From Paraburkholderia sp. BCC1886 (GTDB taxonomy: Bacteria; Pseudomonadota; Gammaproteobacteria; Burkholderiales; Burkholderiaceae), in NCBI RefSeq assembly GCF_900996245.1, contig NZ_CAAJGK010000044.1, forward strand, positions 99,524 through 163,523: a stretch of 64,000 nt of DNA, written 5' to 3'. Positions 49,802-62,195 of the stretch are shown in pieces (positions within the stretch are counted from its first letter, which is position 1; each line of letters starts with the position of its first letter). Under the pieces are notes generated by a model, which was given only the letters and a program-made list of their open reading frames with translations, ran no database searches and was not told where the DNA came from. Both the position numbers and the translations under genes were made by a program.

Positions 49802-52800
49802 TTACTCGCCCGAGTGCTGCTGTTCGGCGGCCGGGGTTTCCGGCGTACCGAATTCGAACGACTCTTCCGCTGCGATCTGGTCGAAACGCTCGCGGTCGGA
49901 CAGTTCCTTGCTCTTGCGTGCCTTGTGGAACGCGAGACCCGTACCGGCCGGAATCAGACGGCCGACGATCACGTTTTCCTTCAGACCACGCAGGTCGTCG
50001 CGCTTGCCCATGATCGCCGCTTCGGTCAGCACGCGGGTCGTTTCCTGGAACGATGCCGCAGAGATGAACGAGTCGGTCGACAGCGACGCCTTCGTGATAC
50101 CGAGCAGCACGTTGTCGTACGTTGCCGGGATCTTGTCTTCCGCCGCCATCCGGTCGTTCTCGTCGAGCATATCCGACCGCTCGACCTGCTCGCCCATGAT
50201 GAAGCGCGTATCGCCGTTGTCGACGATCTGCACACGACGCAGCATCTGACGGACGATCACTTCAATGTGCTTGTCATTGATCTTCACGCCCTGCAGACGG
50301 TACACGTCCTGCACTTCGTCCACGATGTAACGCGCCAGCGCTTCGACGCCTTGCAAACGCAGAATGTCGTGCGGATCAGCCGGCCCGTCGACAATCATTT
50401 CGCCCTTGTTGACGACCTGACCATCGTGCACCAGAACCTGCTTTTCCTTCGCGATCAGGAACTCGTGCTGATTGCCTTCGAGGTCCGTAATAACGAGACG
50501 CTGCTTGCCCTTCGTGTCCTTACCGAACGACGTCGTGCCCGTGACTTCCGCCAGAATACCGGCGTCCTTCGGCGAGCGCGCTTCGAACAGTTCGGCCACC
50601 CGCGGCAGACCACCGGTAATGTCGCGAGTCTTTTGCGATTCGACTGGAATACGTGCGAGCACTTCACCGACCTGCACTTGCTGACCGTCCTTCACGGTGA
50701 TCAGAGCGCCGACCTGGAAGCCGATCTGCACCGAATGCTCGGTGTTCGGGATCTTCACTTCTTCGCCGTTCGCGTCGAGCAGCTTGACCTGCGGACGCAC
50801 CGTCTTCGAAGCTTGCGAACCGCGGCGCTTCACGTCGATCACGACCAGTGTCGAGAGACCCGTCACATCGTCGATCTGCTTGGCAACCGTCACGCCTTCT
50901 TCGACGTTTTCGAACTTCACCGTACCACCGTACTCGGTGATGATCGGACGCGTCATCGGATCCCACGTCGCCAGTTGCGTGCCGGCCTTGATCTGCGCGC
51001 CGTCCAGTTGCAACAGCGTCGCGCCGTACGGCACCTTGTGACGTTCGCGCTCGCGACCGTGGTCGTCGGTAATCATCGCTTCGCCCGAACGCGAGATGAC
51101 GATCTGCTCGCCCTTCGCGTTGGTGACGTAACGCATGGTGGCCGTGAAGCGCACCGTACCGTTCGACTTCGCTTCGACCGACGAAGCCACTGCTGCACGC
51201 GATGCCGCACCACCGATGTGGAACGTACGCATCGTGAGCTGCGTGCCCGGTTCACCGATCGACTGCGCAGCGATCACGCCGACTGCTTCACCGACGTTGA
51301 CCGACGAGCCACGACCGAGGTCGCGGCCGTAGCAGGCTGCGCACAGGCCATAACGCGTTTCGCAGGTAAGCGGCGTACGTACGCGCACTTCGTCGATGCC
51401 GAGGCGTTCGATTTCTTCGACCGCATCTTCGTCGAGCAGCGTGCCCGTTTCGTACAGCGTTTCCTGCGATTCCGGATTGACGACGTCAGCCACCGTCACG
51501 CGACCCAGAATACGGTCACGCAGCGCTTCGACGACTTCACCGCCTTCGACCAGTGCCTTCATGGCGACGCCGTTGGACGTACCGCAATCGTCCTCGACCA
51601 CCACCAGATCCTGCGTCACGTCGACGAGACGTCGCGTCAGGTAACCCGAGTTCGCCGTCTTCAGTGCCGTATCAGCCAGACCCTTACGTGCGCCGTGGGT
51701 CGAGATGAAGTACTGCAACACGTTCAGACCTTCACGGAAGTTCGCCGTGATCGGCGTTTCGATGATCGAGCCGTCCGGCTTCGCCATCAGGCCGCGCATA
51801 CCGGCCAGCTGACGAATCTGGACAGCCGAACCACGTGCGCCCGAGTCGGCCATCATGTAGATGGAGTTGAACGATTCCTGACGCGTCTGGTTGCCGTCGC
51901 GATCGACCACCGGCTCCGTCGAGAGCTGTTCCATCATCGCCTTGCCGACCGCTTCCGACGTTGCCGACCAGATGTCGACCACGTTGTTGTAGCGCTCCTG
52001 CGAGGTGACGAGACCCGACATGTACTGACGGTCGTATTCCTTCACCTTCTTTGCGGCGTCGCCGACGATGGTTTCTTTCTGCGGCGGCACGAGCATGTCG
52101 TCGACGCAGATCGAGATACCGGCGCGCGTTGCCAGACGGAAACCCGACTGCATCAACTGATCGGCGAAAATCACCGTTTCACGCAGACCGCACTTGCGGA
52201 ATGCGGTGTTGATGAGGCGCGAGATTTCCTTCTTCTTCAGCGGCTTGTTCAGCACCGAGAACGGCAGGCCCGGCGGCAGAATTTCCGACAGGATCGAACG
52301 GCCGACCGTCGTCGCGTACAGCGTGATCTTCGGCACGAACTTCGGTGCGCCTTCCGACTTGTCTTCGTTGTGGACCATTTCCGTGATCCGCACGTTGACG
52401 CGCGAGGCCAGCTCGACTTCCTTGTTCTCGTACGCACGCAGCGCTTCCGAGACGCCGGTGAACGTCAGGCCTTCGCCCTTCGCATTCACGGCTTCACGGG
52501 TCGCGTAGTACAGACCGAGCACGATATCCTGCGACGGCACGATCGACGGATCGCCGTTGGCCGGGAACAGGACGTTGTTCGACGCCAGCATCAGCGTGCG
52601 CGCTTCCATCTGCGCTTCGAGCGACAGCGGCACGTGAACAGCCATCTGGTCACCGTCGAAGTCGGCGTTGAACGCCGCGCAAACGAGCGGATGCAGCTGG
52701 ATTGCCTTACCTTCGATCAGCACCGGCTCGAAAGCCTGAATGCCAAGACGGTGCAGCGTCGGCGCGCGGTTCAGCATGACCGGATGTTCGCGGATCACCT

Positions 52801-54040
52801 CTTCGAGGATGTCCCACACCACCGGCGTCTGGTTCTCGACTTCCTTCTTCGCAGCCTTGATGGTGGTAGCGACACCCATCACTTCGAGCTTGTTGAAGAT
52901 GAACGGCTTGAACAGTTCGAGCGCCATCAGCTTCGGCAGACCGCACTGATGCAGCTTGAGCGTCGGGCCGACCACGATCACCGAGCGGCCCGAATAGTCG
53001 ACGCGCTTACCAAGCAGGTTCTGACGGAAACGACCGCCTTTACCCTTGATCATGTCGGCGAGCGACTTCAGCGGACGCTTGTTCGCGCCGGTCATGGCCT
53101 TACCGCGACGACCGTTGTCGAGCAGCGAATCGACGGCTTCCTGCAGCATCCGCTTTTCGTTGCGGACGATGATTTCAGGCGCCTTCAGTTCGAGCAGACG
53201 CTTCAACCGGTTGTTACGGTTGATCACGCGGCGATACAGGTCGTTCAGGTCCGACGTCGCGAAGCGGCCGCCGTCGAGCGGCACCAGCGGACGTAGTTCC
53301 GGCGGCAACACCGGCAGCACTTCGAGCACCATCCAGTCGGGCTTGATGCCCGAACGCTGGAATGCCTCGAGCACCTTCAGGCGCTTCGCGTACTTCTTGA
53401 TCTTCGCTTCCGAACCCGTGTTCTTGAGTTCGGTGCGCAGCATCTCGACCTGTTCGTCGATGTTGATCGCGCGCAGCAGTTCACGCACGCCTTCCGCGCC
53501 CATTTCGGCACGGAATTCGTCGCCGTACTCTTCGACCTTGTTGTAGTAATCCTCTTCGGTCATGATCTGCCGCGCTTTGAGCGGCGTCATACCCGGATCG
53601 ATCACCACGTACGCTTCGAAGTACAGCACGCGTTCGATGTCGCGCAGCGTCATGTCGAGCACCATGCCCAGACGCGACGGCAGCGACTTCAAAAACCAGA
53701 TGTGCGCAACCGGCGAGGCCAGTTCGATGTGGCCCATGCGTTCGCGACGCACTTTGGCGAGCGTCACTTCGACACCGCACTTTTCGCAGATCACGCCACG
53801 ATGCTTCAAACGCTTGTACTTACCGCACAGGCATTCGTAGTCCTTGATCGGCCCGAAGATCTTCGCGCAGAACAGACCATCGCGTTCCGGCTTGAACGTC
53901 CGGTAGTTGATGGTTTCCGGCTTCTTGACCTCGCCGAACGACCACGAACGGATCTTGTCTGGCGACGCCAGACCGATCTTGATCGCGTCAAAAACTTCGG
54001 GTTGTTGGACTTGCTTGAATAGATCGAGCAGAGCTTTCAT
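49802..54040 (-). CDS. rpoC: DNA-directed RNA polymerase subunit beta'
   Basis: The 1412-residue catalytic subunit. The N-terminal zinc finger ([13 protein letters not shown] then CEKCGVEV), the Mg-binding [12 protein letters not shown], the bridge/trigger region ([19 protein letters not shown] in parts) and the second zinc site ([17 protein letters not shown]) are all present. It begins 21 bp after rpoB. Confidence 0.99.
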   Translation of the reverse strand: MKALLDLFKQVQQPEVFDAIKIGLASPDKIRSWSFGEVKKPETINYRTFKPERDGLFCAKIFGPIKDYECLCGKYKRLKHRGVICEKCGVEVTLAKVRRERMGHIELASPVAHIWFLKSLPSRLGMVLDMTLRDIERVLYFEAYVVIDPGMTPLKARQIMTEEDYYNKVEEYGDEFRAEMGAEGVRELLRAINIDEQVEMLRTELKNTGSEAKIKKYAKRLKVLEAFQRSGIKPDWMVLEVLPVLPPELRPLVPLDGGRFATSDLNDLYRRVINRNNRLKRLLELKAPEIIVRNEKRMLQEAVDSLLDNGRRGKAMTGANKRPLKSLADMIKGKGGRFRQNLLGKRVDYSGRSVIVVGPTLKLHQCGLPKLMALELFKPFIFNKLEVMGVATTIKAAKKEVENQTPVVWDILEEVIREHPVMLNRAPTLHRLGIQAFEPVLIEGKAIQLHPLVCAAFNADFDGDQMAVHVPLSLEAQMEARTLMLASNNVLFPANGDPSIVPSQDIVLGLYYATREAVNAKGEGLTFTGVSEALRAYENKEVELASRVNVRITEMVHNEDKSEGAPKFVPKITLYATTVGRSILSEILPPGLPFSVLNKPLKKKEISRLINTAFRKCGLRETVIFADQLMQSGFRLATRAGISICVDDMLVPPQKETIVGDAAKKVKEYDRQYMSGLVTSQERYNNVVDIWSATSEAVGKAMMEQLSTEPVVDRDGNQTRQESFNSIYMMADSGARGSAVQIRQLAGMRGLMAKPDGSIIETPITANFREGLNVLQYFISTHGARKGLADTALKTANSGYLTRRLVDVTQDLVVVEDDCGTSNGVAMKALVEGGEVVEALRDRILGRVTVADVVNPESQETLYETGTLLDEDAVEEIERLGIDEVRVRTPLTCETRYGLCAACYGRDLGRGSSVNVGEAVGVIAAQSIGEPGTQLTMRTFHIGGAASRAAVASSVEAKSNGTVRFTATMRYVTNAKGEQIVISRSGEAMITDDHGRERERHKVPYGATLLQLDGAQIKAGTQLATWDPMTRPIITEYGGTVKFENVEEGVTVAKQIDDVTGLSTLVVIDVKRRGSQASKTVRPQVKLLDANGEEVKIPNTEHSVQIGFQVGALITVKDGQQVQVGEVLARIPVESQKTRDITGGLPRVAELFEARSPKDAGILAEVTGTTSFGKDTKGKQRLVITDLEGNQHEFLIAKEKQVLVHDGQVVNKGEMIVDGPADPHDILRLQGVEALARYIVDEVQDVYRLQGVKINDKHIEVIVRQMLRRVQIVDNGDTRFIMGEQVERSDMLDENDRMAAEDKIPATYDNVLLGITKASLSTDSFISAASFQETTRVLTEAAIMGKRDDLRGLKENVIVGRLIPAGTGLAFHKARKSKELSDRERFDQIAAEESFEFGTPETPAAEQQHSGE

Positions 54041-54061
54041 TGCTTTCTCTCCGTAGTCCGA

Positions 54062-57000
54062 TTAGTTGCGGTCGAGGTCGATATCGATACCGAGCGAACG
54101 GATTTCCTTCACCAGCACGTTGAAGGATTCCGGCATACCCGCATCGATCACGTGATCGCCCTTGACCAGGTTCTCGTAAACCTTGGTCCGGCCAGTCACG
54201 TCGTCCGACTTCACCGTCAGCATTTCCTGCAGCACGTACGATGCGCCGTACGCTTCGAGCGCCCACACTTCCATCTCACCGAAACGCTGGCCACCGAATT
54301 GGGCCTTACCGCCCAACGGCTGCTGTGTCACGAGCGAGTACGGGCCCGTGGAACGCGCGTGCATCTTGTCGTCGACCAGGTGATGCAGCTTCAGGTAATG
54401 CATGTAGCCAACCGTGACCGTGCGCTCGAACATCTCGCCGGTGCGGCCGTCGTACAGACGAACCTGATTCTTCGACGGCGTCATGCCGAGGTTCTTCGCG
54501 ATGTCGTCCGGGAAAGCCAGGTCCAGCGCGCGCGACATTTCTTCTTCCGTCGCACCGTCGAACACCGGCGTCGCGAACGGCACGCCTTCGCGCAGGTTCT
54601 TCGCCAGTTCGACGATTTCGTCGTCGGTGAAGCTGTCCAGCTCTTCGGCGCGGCCCGACTCGTTGTAGATCTTGGTCAGGAATTCGCGCAGCTCGGCGAT
54701 CTTCGCCTGACGCTGCAGCATTTCGCCGATACGCCAGCCGAGACCCTTCGCGGCCCAACCCAGATGCACTTCGAGAACCTGACCCACGTTCATCCGCGAC
54801 GGCACGCCGAGCGGGTTGAGAACGACGTCGGCGGGACGGCCATCGGCCATGTACGGCATGTCTTCGATCGGCACGATCTTGGACACCACACCCTTGTTAC
54901 CGTGACGGCCGGCCATCTTGTCGCCCGGCTGCAGACGACGCTTCACAGCCAGATACACCTTGACCATCTTCAGCACGCCCGGCGGCAGTTCGTCGCCTTG
55001 CGTGAGCTTCTTGCGCTTTTCTTCGAACGCCAGATCGAACTGGTGACGCTTCTGTTCGATCGAGTCCTTGATGGCTTCGAGCTGGGCCGCTGCTTCTTCG
55101 TCCGCGAGGCGGATGTCGAACCAGTGGTAATGATCCAGATCCTGCAGGTAAGCCTGCTCGATCTTCGTGCCCTTCGCGAGCTTCTTCGGACCACCGTTCG
55201 CGACCTTGCCGTCGAGCATACGGGCGAGACGCTGGAATGCGTCGCCTTCCACGATGCGCAACTGGTCGTTCAGGTCGAGGCGATAGCGCTTCAGTTCGTC
55301 GTCGATGATCTGTTGCGCGCGCTTGTCGCGCTGGATGCCTTCGCGCGTGAACACCTGCACGTCGATCACGGTGCCGCTCATGCCGGACGGCACGCGCAGC
55401 GACGTGTCCTTCACGTCCGAAGCCTTCTCGCCGAAAATGGCGCGCAGCAGCTTTTCTTCCGGCGTCAGCTGGGTTTCGCCCTTCGGCGTGACCTTACCGA
55501 CCAGCACGTCGCCTGCTTCGACTTCAGCGCCGATGTAGACGATGCCCGACTCGTCGAGACGGCCGAGTTGCACTTCAGCCAGGTTCGAGATGTCGCGCGT
55601 GATTTCTTCCGGTCCGAGCTTCGTGTCGCGAGCAACGACGTTCAGTTCTTCGATGTGGATCGAGGTGTAGCGGTCGTCAGCAACCACTTTTTCCGAAATC
55701 AAAATCGAGTCTTCGAAGTTGTAGCCGTTCCACGGCATGAACGCGACCAGCATGTTCTGGCCGAGAGCCAGTTCGCCGAGGTCGGTCGATGCACCGTCAG
55801 CCAGCACGTCGCCACGCGACACGATGTCGCCGACCTTCACGATCGGGCGCTGGTTGATGTTCGTGTTCTGGTTCGAACGCGTGTACTTGATCAGGTTGTA
55901 GATGTCCACGCCGACGTCGCCAGCAACGGCTTCGTCGTCGTTCACGCGGATCACCATACGGCCTGCGTCGACGTAATCGACCACACCGCCGCGGAATGCC
56001 TGAACCGTCGTACCCGAGTCGACCGCCACCGTGCGTTCGATACCCGTACCGACCACGGCCTTTTCAGGACGCAGACACGGCACAGCCTGACGCTGCATGT
56101 TCGAACCCATCAACGCGCGGTTCGCATCGTCGTGTTCGAGGAACGGAATCAGGGAAGCCGCAACGGAGACGATCTGCGACGGCGCCACGTCCATGTACTG
56201 GATGCGGTCCGGCGTAACCATCAGCGTTTCGCCGGCTTCACGCGACGACACCAGTTCGTCGGTCAGCGAGCCGTCGGCAGCCACCGCCGCGTTCGCCTGA
56301 GCGATCACGTAACGGCCTTCTTCGATTGCCGACAGGTAATCGATCTGGTCGGTCACCTTGCTGTCCACGACCTTGCGATACGGCGTTTCGAGGAAGCCGT
56401 ATTCGTTCAGATGCGCGTACAGTGCGAGCGAGTTGATCAGGCCGATGTTCGGACCTTCAGGCGTTTCGATCGGGCAGACACGACCGTAGTGAGTCGGGTG
56501 CACGTCGCGCACTTCGAAGCCTGCGCGCTCACGCGTCAAACCGCCCGGGCCAAGTGCCGAAACACGGCGCTTGTGGGTGATTTCCGACAGCGGATTCGTT
56601 TGGTCCATGAACTGCGACAGCTGCGACGAACCGAAGAACTCGCGGATCGCCGACGAAATCGGCTTCGAGTTGATCAGGTCGTGCGGCATCAGGTTTTCGC
56701 TTTCGGCCTGGCCGAGGCGTTCCTTCACAGCACGTTCGACACGCACGAGACCGGCGCGGAACTGGTTTTCGGCCAGTTCGCCGACGCAACGCACACGACG
56801 ATTGCCCAAGTGGTCGATGTCGTCCACTTCGCCCTTGCCGTTACGCAGCTCGACCAGAATCTTGATGGTCGCGAGGATGTCGTCGTCCTGCAGCGTCATC
56901 GGACCGACGATTTCGTCGCGGCCGACACGGCGATTGAACTTCATACGACCCACCTTCGAGAGGTCGTACGCGTCTTCGCTATAGAACAGACGGTTGAACA

Positions 57001-58168
57001 GCGCCTCGACTGCTTCTTCGGTCGGCGGTTCGCCCGGACGCATCATGCGGTAGATCGCGATGCGAGCGGCCATCTTGTCCGCGGTTTCGTCGATACGCAG
57101 CGTCGACGAGATGTACGGACCTTGATCCAGATCGTTCGTGTAGAGCGTCTGGATGTCTTTGATCTTGGCTTCGCGCAGCTTCTCGAGCGCGGTTTCGGTG
57201 ATTTCTTCGTTCGCGTTCGCGATCACTTCGCCGGTATCGCCGTCGACGACGTTTTTCGCCAGCACGCGGCCGAGCAGATAGTCTTCCGGCACCGAGATAA
57301 ACTTCGTCTTCGCGTTGTCGAGATCGCGAATGTGCTTGGCGTTGATCCGCTTGTCCTTCTGGACGATCACGTTGCCTTCACGGTCCGTGATGTCGAAACG
57401 TGCGACTTCACCACGCAGACGCTCCGGCACGAATTCCATCTGCGCGCCTTCCGGCATCAGCGTGAAATTGTCGAACACGAAGAAGTTGGCGAGGATCTGT
57501 TCCGGCGTGAGGCCGATGGCCTTCAGCAGGATCGTGACCGGCATCTTGCGACGACGGTCGACGCGGAAGTACAGCACGTCCTTCGGATCGAATTCGAAGT
57601 CGAGCCAGGAACCGCGGTAAGGGATGATACGTGCCGAGAACAGGAGCTTGCCCGAGCTGTGCGTCTTGCCCTTGTCGTGTTCGAAGAACACGCCCGGCGA
57701 ACGGTGCAACTGCGAAACGATCACGCGTTCCGTACCGTTGATGACGAACGAACCGGTGGGTGTCATGAGCGGAATTTCGCCCATATACACTTCCTGTTCC
57801 TTCACTTCCTTGACGACCGGCTTGCTCGGCGATTCCTTGTCGAGCAGCACCAGGCGCACTTTCGCGCGCAGAGCCGAGCAGTACGTCAGGCCACGTTGCT
57901 GGCATTCCTTGATGTTGAACGCCGGGGGCGACAACATGTAGCTGACAAACTCTAGACGAGCGAACCCGTTGTGCGAAACAATCGGGAAAACGGATGTGAA
58001 TGCAGCTTGCAGGCCTTCGGGCTTGCGCTGCGTGGATGACGCCTCTGCTTGCAGGAACGTACTGAAAGATTCAAGCTGGGTAGCCAGCAGGAAAGGTACT
58101 TGGTGAACGATGGGGCGCTTCGCAAAACTCTTGCGAATGCGCTTCTTCTCGGTGAAGGAATATTGCAT
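54062..58168 (-). CDS. rpoB: DNA-directed RNA polymerase subunit beta
   Basis: The 1368-residue beta subunit. The rifampicin pocket reads [17 protein letters not shown] and [13 protein letters not shown], all wild type at the classic Asp, His and Ser positions. The C-terminal [19 protein letters not shown] segment ([20 protein letters not shown]) is normal. It is 370 bp downstream of rplL, with an attenuator between. Confidence 0.99.
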   Translation of the reverse strand: MQYSFTEKKRIRKSFAKRPIVHQVPFLLATQLESFSTFLQAEASSTQRKPEGLQAAFTSVFPIVSHNGFARLEFVSYMLSPPAFNIKECQQRGLTYCSALRAKVRLVLLDKESPSKPVVKEVKEQEVYMGEIPLMTPTGSFVINGTERVIVSQLHRSPGVFFEHDKGKTHSSGKLLFSARIIPYRGSWLDFEFDPKDVLYFRVDRRRKMPVTILLKAIGLTPEQILANFFVFDNFTLMPEGAQMEFVPERLRGEVARFDITDREGNVIVQKDKRINAKHIRDLDNAKTKFISVPEDYLLGRVLAKNVVDGDTGEVIANANEEITETALEKLREAKIKDIQTLYTNDLDQGPYISSTLRIDETADKMAARIAIYRMMRPGEPPTEEAVEALFNRLFYSEDAYDLSKVGRMKFNRRVGRDEIVGPMTLQDDDILATIKILVELRNGKGEVDDIDHLGNRRVRCVGELAENQFRAGLVRVERAVKERLGQAESENLMPHDLINSKPISSAIREFFGSSQLSQFMDQTNPLSEITHKRRVSALGPGGLTRERAGFEVRDVHPTHYGRVCPIETPEGPNIGLINSLALYAHLNEYGFLETPYRKVVDSKVTDQIDYLSAIEEGRYVIAQANAAVAADGSLTDELVSSREAGETLMVTPDRIQYMDVAPSQIVSVAASLIPFLEHDDANRALMGSNMQRQAVPCLRPEKAVVGTGIERTVAVDSGTTVQAFRGGVVDYVDAGRMVIRVNDDEAVAGDVGVDIYNLIKYTRSNQNTNINQRPIVKVGDIVSRGDVLADGASTDLGELALGQNMLVAFMPWNGYNFEDSILISEKVVADDRYTSIHIEELNVVARDTKLGPEEITRDISNLAEVQLGRLDESGIVYIGAEVEAGDVLVGKVTPKGETQLTPEEKLLRAIFGEKASDVKDTSLRVPSGMSGTVIDVQVFTREGIQRDKRAQQIIDDELKRYRLDLNDQLRIVEGDAFQRLARMLDGKVANGGPKKLAKGTKIEQAYLQDLDHYHWFDIRLADEEAAAQLEAIKDSIEQKRHQFDLAFEEKRKKLTQGDELPPGVLKMVKVYLAVKRRLQPGDKMAGRHGNKGVVSKIVPIEDMPYMADGRPADVVLNPLGVPSRMNVGQVLEVHLGWAAKGLGWRIGEMLQRQAKIAELREFLTKIYNESGRAEELDSFTDDEIVELAKNLREGVPFATPVFDGATEEEMSRALDLAFPDDIAKNLGMTPSKNQVRLYDGRTGEMFERTVTVGYMHYLKLHHLVDDKMHARSTGPYSLVTQQPLGGKAQFGGQRFGEMEVWALEAYGASYVLQEMLTVKSDDVTGRTKVYENLVKGDHVIDAGMPESFNVLVKEIRSLGIDIDLDRN

Positions 58169-58491
58169 ACGATCTCCGAATCACGGCGGGCATTGTTGTC
58201 GAGGCAGGATACCTGGATGAGACAACCCGAGTGTTCACCGACTGAGACCCGATGGCCGTCCGATGGCTTGAACGAGCCTAGAAGCTTGGTGGTTGGCCGC
58301 TACCAACCGCTGGCTGACGGCAGCGGATGCCTATGTTGCCCGCTACCCGACCAAACTTGCCTTCTGCAGTCGCTTCAGAAGACAAAGAGAAGCGCCGGTC
58401 GATGTTACCGAAAGACGGTTTTCTTTGGCTTCTGGGTCCGGCGTTCTTGCCGAAAATCTCGTGCAAAAACGGCGTCCCCACAAAGCACAAA

Positions 58492-58520
58492 AAGGCCGGC
58501 GGTGGAAAACCGCCAGCCTT
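58492..58520 (-). terminator. Attenuator/partial terminator between rplL and rpoB
   Basis: A 12-bp stem AAGGCCGGCGGT/ACCGCCAGCCTT (one mismatch usable as GU on the minus strand) with a 5-nt loop and a TTTTTGTG tail, 18 bp after rplL. E. coli has a partial terminator at the same junction. The rest of the 58169-58491 gap shows no gene; it is a long rpoB leader. Confidence 0.8.
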
Positions 58521-58538
58521 CGCACAGCGCGCTGAAAC

Positions 58539-58913
58539 TTACTTGATTTCAGCCTTCGCGCCGGCTTCTTCCAGCTTCTTCTTGGCTTCTTCAGCAGCAG
58601 CCTTCGGTACCGATTCCTTAACAGGCTTCGGTGCGCCGTCGACCAGGTCCTTCGCTTCCTTCAGGCCGAGACCCGTCAGTTCACGAACAGCCTTAATGAC
58701 CGAAACCTTGTTCGCGCCGACTTCCGTCAGGTTGACCGTGAATTCGGTTTGCTCTTCAGCAGCAGCAGCAGCGCCGCCGCCAGCCGGGCCTGCCACTGCA
58801 ACAGCAGCTGCCGACACGCCAAACTTTTCTTCGAACGCCTTGACCAGCTCGTTCAGTTCCAGAACCGACATCGAGCTGACTGCCTCGAGGATGTCATCTT
58901 TTGCGATTGCCAT
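58539..58913 (-). CDS. rplL: 50S ribosomal protein L7/L12 (bL12)
   Basis: A 124-residue stalk protein: N-terminal dimer domain ([16 protein letters not shown]), Ala/Gly hinge (about residues 37-52) and C-terminal factor-binding domain ([24 protein letters not shown] in parts). It recruits GTPase factors. It follows rplJ by 63 bp. Confidence 0.99.
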   Translation of the reverse strand: MAIAKDDILEAVSSMSVLELNELVKAFEEKFGVSAAAVAVAGPAGGGAAAAAEEQTEFTVNLTEVGANKVSVIKAVRELTGLGLKEAKDLVDGAPKPVKESVPKAAAEEAKKKLEEAGAKAEIK

Positions 58914-58976
58914 TTGAAATACTCCTAAATTGAATTCGGATACAGCCAGCGATCAATTACGCTCGGCTGAAGTGCG

Positions 58977-59480
58977 TTAAGCAGCGGTTTCTTCGCCTTG
59001 TTTCTTTTCTGCCAGCGCGGCCAGAGCGCGCGCGAAGCCGGAAACAGGTGCCTGCATAACGTACAACAGCTTGGAGAGCAGTTCTTCGCGGCTCGGGATG
59101 TTTGCCAGCGCTTGCACGCCAGCCTTGTCCATCACCTTGCCTTCGTAGGAACCAGCCTTGATGATCAACTTGTCATTGGTTTTGCCGAAGTCGTTGACGA
59201 CCTTGGCAGCAGCAATGGCATCTTCCGAGATGCCGTAGATCAACGGACCAGTCATCTGCTCTGCCAACGGAGCAAACGGGGTACCTTCGACAGCGCGACG
59301 CGCCAGCGTGTTTTTCAACACGCGAAGGTAAACCTGTTGCTCACGCGCTTTCGCGCGCAGCTTGGTCAGATCGCCAACCGCGATTCCACGATACTCAGCC
59401 AGAACCACGGTCTGGGCTTTCGCGACTTGCGCGGCAACCTCAGCGACGACGGCCTGCTTGCTTTCTTTGTTAAGTGGCAC
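58977..59480 (-). CDS. rplJ: 50S ribosomal protein L10 (uL10)
   Basis: A 167-residue L10, the base of the L12 stalk. The start is read as GTG at 59480 ([12 protein letters not shown]) because GGAGGTTAACC stands directly before it and family members start so; the in-frame ATG at 59597 lies in the leader. The C-terminal helix ends [10 protein letters not shown]. Confidence 0.97.
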   Translation of the reverse strand: MPLNKESKQAVVAEVAAQVAKAQTVVLAEYRGIAVGDLTKLRAKAREQQVYLRVLKNTLARRAVEGTPFAPLAEQMTGPLIYGISEDAIAAAKVVNDFGKTNDKLIIKAGSYEGKVMDKAGVQALANIPSREELLSKLLYVMQAPVSGFARALAALAEKKQGEETAA

Positions 59481-59782
59481 GGTTAACCTCCAGATTCGAT
59501 ACACGCAGCGTGCGCCTTGTGTACCGCGTTCAATAACGGCGTCCGACCAGTCAGGAGTATTTCGACCGCCTGAGACCCGCATTGCTGCGGAGTTCAACCG
59601 GCTTCATCACTACAAAACTTTTTCGGGTTCGCCATCTGCGTTGGCTTTACATTAAGAACTCGCCTGCCTGCTGCTCGTTCGCCAACGGTCTTTGACAACC
59701 GGTTGCCCGATGCAGACTGCCATCTTGCAACCGCCCAAAGCCCATAAAACCGCCCCGACTTACGACGAGGCGATGAATTTGA
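59481..59782 (-). promoter_or_regulatory. rplJ leader region, probable L10 autoregulatory leader
   Basis: A 302-bp gap between rplA and rplJ without a supported gene. In many bacteria the mRNA here folds into the L10(L12)4-binding leader that represses rplJL translation. The location fits, but I did not identify the kink-turn by eye. No clear promoter was seen. Confidence 0.45.
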
Positions 59783-60481
59783 TTACTGTGCTGCGATCGA
59801 CGTCTGGTCGACGCGGACGCCGACACCCATCGTGCTCGACAGTGCAACCTTACGCAGGTAGACACCCTTGCTCGTTGCCGGCTTCGCTTTTTGCAGCGCG
59901 TCGACGAGAGCGTTCAGGTTGCTACGCAGAGCCGCTGCTTCGAACGAAGCACGGCCGATCGTTGCGTGGATGATACCGGCTTTGTCGACACGGAATTGCA
60001 CCTGACCTGCCTTGGCGTTCTTCACTGCTGTCGCAACGTCCGGCGTGACCGTGCCGACCTTCGGGTTCGGCATCAGGCCGCGCGGGCCGAGAATCTGACC
60101 GAGCGTACCGACGACGCGCATCGTGTCCGGGGAAGCGATCACGATGTCAAAGTCCAGCTTGCCCGCCTTAACCTGTTCGGCCAGGTCTTCCATACCGACG
60201 ACTTCTGCGCCCGCTGCCCGTGCCTGCTCGGCCTTTTCGCCTTGTGCAAACACTGCCACGCGGACCGACTTACCCGTACCTGCCGGCAACACGACGGAAC
60301 CGCGAACCACTTGATCCGACTTCTTCGCGTCGATGCCGAGTTGCACTGCGACGTCGATCGACTCGTCGAACTTCGCGCTTGCGCATTCCTTCACGATCGA
60401 CAGTGCGTCCTCGATTGCGTACAGCTTCTGGCTGTCGACTTTGGCTGCAAATGCTTGCAGACGCTTTGAAAGCTTAGCCAT
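59783..60481 (-). CDS. rplA: 50S ribosomal protein L1 (uL1)
   Basis: A 232-residue L1 ([38 protein letters not shown]). It forms the mobile L1 stalk at the E site and in E. coli represses rplKA translation. The start directly abuts the rplK stop. Confidence 0.99.
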   Translation of the reverse strand: MAKLSKRLQAFAAKVDSQKLYAIEDALSIVKECASAKFDESIDVAVQLGIDAKKSDQVVRGSVVLPAGTGKSVRVAVFAQGEKAEQARAAGAEVVGMEDLAEQVKAGKLDFDIVIASPDTMRVVGTLGQILGPRGLMPNPKVGTVTPDVATAVKNAKAGQVQFRVDKAGIIHATIGRASFEAAALRSNLNALVDALQKAKPATSKGVYLRKVALSSTMGVGVRVDQTSIAAQ

Positions 60482-60913
60482 TTACACGCCCTCCACGGTG
60501 ATGCCCATCGAGCGGGCGCTACCAGCGATCGTACGAACCGCTGCGTCCAGGTCCGCTGCCGTCAGGTCAGGCATCTTTGCCTTGGCGATGTCTTCGGCTT
60601 GAGCGCGGGTGATGGTGCCGACCTTGTCGGTGTGCGGCTTGGCCGAACCCTTGTCGATCTTCGCTGCTTTCTTGATCAGAACCGTTGCCGGCGGCGTCTT
60701 CAGAACGAACGTGAAGCTCTTGTCCGCGAACGCGGTGATCACGACCGGAGTCGGCAGACCCGGCTCCAGCGATTGAGTCTGGGCGTTAAACGCCTTGCAG
60801 AACTCCATGATGTTCAGGCCGCGCTGACCCAGTGCCGGACCGACCGGCGGCGACGGATTGGCTTTACCTGCAGGAATCTGCAGCTTGATAAAGCCGATAA
60901 TTTTCTTTGCCAT
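60482..60913 (-). CDS. rplK: 50S ribosomal protein L11 (uL11)
   Basis: A 143-residue L11 ([39 protein letters not shown]). It forms the GTPase-associated centre and is needed for RelA activation. The start ATG is at 60911-60913. It lies 166 bp after nusG. Confidence 0.99.
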   Translation of the reverse strand: MAKKIIGFIKLQIPAGKANPSPPVGPALGQRGLNIMEFCKAFNAQTQSLEPGLPTPVVITAFADKSFTFVLKTPPATVLIKKAAKIDKGSAKPHTDKVGTITRAQAEDIAKAKMPDLTAADLDAAVRTIAGSARSMGITVEGV

Positions 60914-61038
60914 GTTGGAAACCTCTGTGGAACGCTGCGTTGACAGCTGCAAGCGTTCAGTGAGTAGTAGCGCGCGTTCGCCGACGAATCGACTAGTGAC
61001 GCTCCTCAACGGCCATTACGCGGACCGTAAGCGCGAAA

Positions 61039-61068
61039 TACGGAACGCACCGTATGGTGCGTTCCGTA
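61039..61068 (-). other. Perfect 13-bp hairpin between nusG and rplK
   Basis: TACGGAACGCACC (61039-61051) pairs with GGTGCGTTCCGTA (61056-61068) around a GTAT loop, 11 bp after the nusG stop. The T-run after it is weak (ATTTCGCGCTT), so it may be an imperfect terminator or processing site. Confidence 0.75.
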
Positions 61069-61079
61069 GTATCTGGAAT

Positions 61080-61637
61080 TTACAGCTTCTCGACCTGCCC
61101 AAATTCGAGCTCGACCGGCGTTGCGCGGCCGAAGATTGTAACGGAAACCCGGACTCGCGACTTCTCGTAATTCACTTCTTCGACGCTTCCGTTGAAATCC
61201 GTGAACGGACCATCCTTTACACGCACCATCTCGCCAACTTCGAACAGGGTCTTCGGACGTGGCTTTTCCACGCCTTCCTGCATTTGCGACATGATTTTCT
61301 CCACTTCACGCGGAGAGATCGGGCTGGGACGATTGCGCGCACCACCTACGAAACCGGTCACCTTTGCCGTATTCTTGACGAGATGCCAGGTTTCGTCCGT
61401 CATTTCCATCTCGACAAGCACATAGCCCGGGAAGAAACGACGCTCGGTCACCGACTTGTGACCGCCTTTAACTTCGACCACTTCCTCAGTCGGCACGAGA
61501 ATCTGGCCGAACTGGTCTTGCATGCCGGCCCGCTCAATGCGTTCCTGAAGTGCACGTTGTACGCTCTTTTCCATGCCCGAATAGGCATGCACTACATACC
61601 AACGCTTGCCACTCGGAGATGCCGGAGTATCACTCAT
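61080..61637 (-). CDS. nusG: Transcription termination/antitermination protein NusG
   Basis: A 185-residue NusG. The N-terminal NGN domain binds RNA polymerase ([33 protein letters not shown]), and a C-terminal KOW domain ([21 protein letters not shown] in parts) binds Rho or S10. It begins 1 bp after the secE stop. Confidence 0.99.
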   Translation of the reverse strand: MSDTPASPSGKRWYVVHAYSGMEKSVQRALQERIERAGMQDQFGQILVPTEEVVEVKGGHKSVTERRFFPGYVLVEMEMTDETWHLVKNTAKVTGFVGGARNRPSPISPREVEKIMSQMQEGVEKPRPKTLFEVGEMVRVKDGPFTDFNGSVEEVNYEKSRVRVSVTIFGRATPVELEFGQVEKL

Positions 61638-61638
61638 A

Positions 61639-62019
61639 TCATTTCCAACCCAGAATCACCGAGAAGATCGCCCATTCGATGGATTTGTCGCTCACCCACA
61701 GAAAGATTGCCATGACGAACACGAAGCCGAACACCACGAGCGTTGTCTGGGTTGCCTCTTTGCGAGTCGGCCAGACAACCTTACGAACTTCTTTGTACGA
61801 GTCTTTGGCGAATGCGATAAATCCCTTACCGGGCGCGGAGAGAAGACTTACTGCGACGCCGGCTATCACTCCAACAGCCAAGGCAGCTCCGCGGACGTAC
61901 CATTCTTGGCCGCTGAGCCAGAAGAACCCCACGAACCCGGCCAAGACCAAGAATACCCCAGCAGACAGCATCAGCTTGTCGCCGGATGTATTTACAGTTT
62001 CGACGGAAGGATTCGCCAT
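61639..62019 (-). CDS. secE: Protein translocase subunit SecE
   Basis: A 126-residue SecE of the long, three-helix type: helices near 16-34, 42-60 and 93-110, with the conserved amphipathic segment [21 protein letters not shown] (in parts) before the last one. It clamps SecY in the translocon. It follows tRNA-Trp by 35 bp and is coupled to nusG. Confidence 0.98.
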   Translation of the reverse strand: MANPSVETVNTSGDKLMLSAGVFLVLAGFVGFFWLSGQEWYVRGAALAVGVIAGVAVSLLSAPGKGFIAFAKDSYKEVRKVVWPTRKEATQTTLVVFGFVFVMAIFLWVSDKSIEWAIFSVILGWK

Positions 62020-62054
62020 AACACCTTAACGAGCGCCACGTGCGACGCGAGAGT

Positions 62055-62130
62055 TGGCAGGGGCAGAGGGAATCGAACCCCCAACCTTCGGTTTTGGAGA
62101 CCGACGCTCTGCCAGTTGAGCTATACCCCT
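62055..62130 (-). tRNA. trpT: tRNA-Trp (CCA anticodon)
   Basis: A 76-nt tRNA with acceptor arms AGGGGTA/TGCCCCT, D-loop AGCTCAACTGGCAGAGC, anticodon CCA, T-arm GGGGGTTCGATTCCCTC and an encoded 3' CCA. It lies between tuf copy 2 and secE. Confidence 0.97.
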
Positions 62131-62195
62131 AAACCATTTTGGGGCTGACGACACCGCCAACCCCGAAACTACCGATTAACGAGAACTATCTGGCG

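Noticed and set aside
49787..53296. 1169-residue open frame antisense to rpoC
   Set aside because: Composition is extreme (His, Arg, Val, Leu, Asp), no family is recognisable, and it mirrors the third-position GC bias of rpoC. It is a shadow frame.
54152..57955. 1267-residue open frame antisense to rpoB
   Set aside because: Same shadow effect as over rpoC; the Burkholderia-type codon bias suppresses stop codons on the opposite strand.
54062..58168. Rifampicin or streptomycin resistance changes in rpoB and rpsL
   Set aside because: The resistance pocket residues in RpoB and Lys43/Lys88 of RpsL are wild type.
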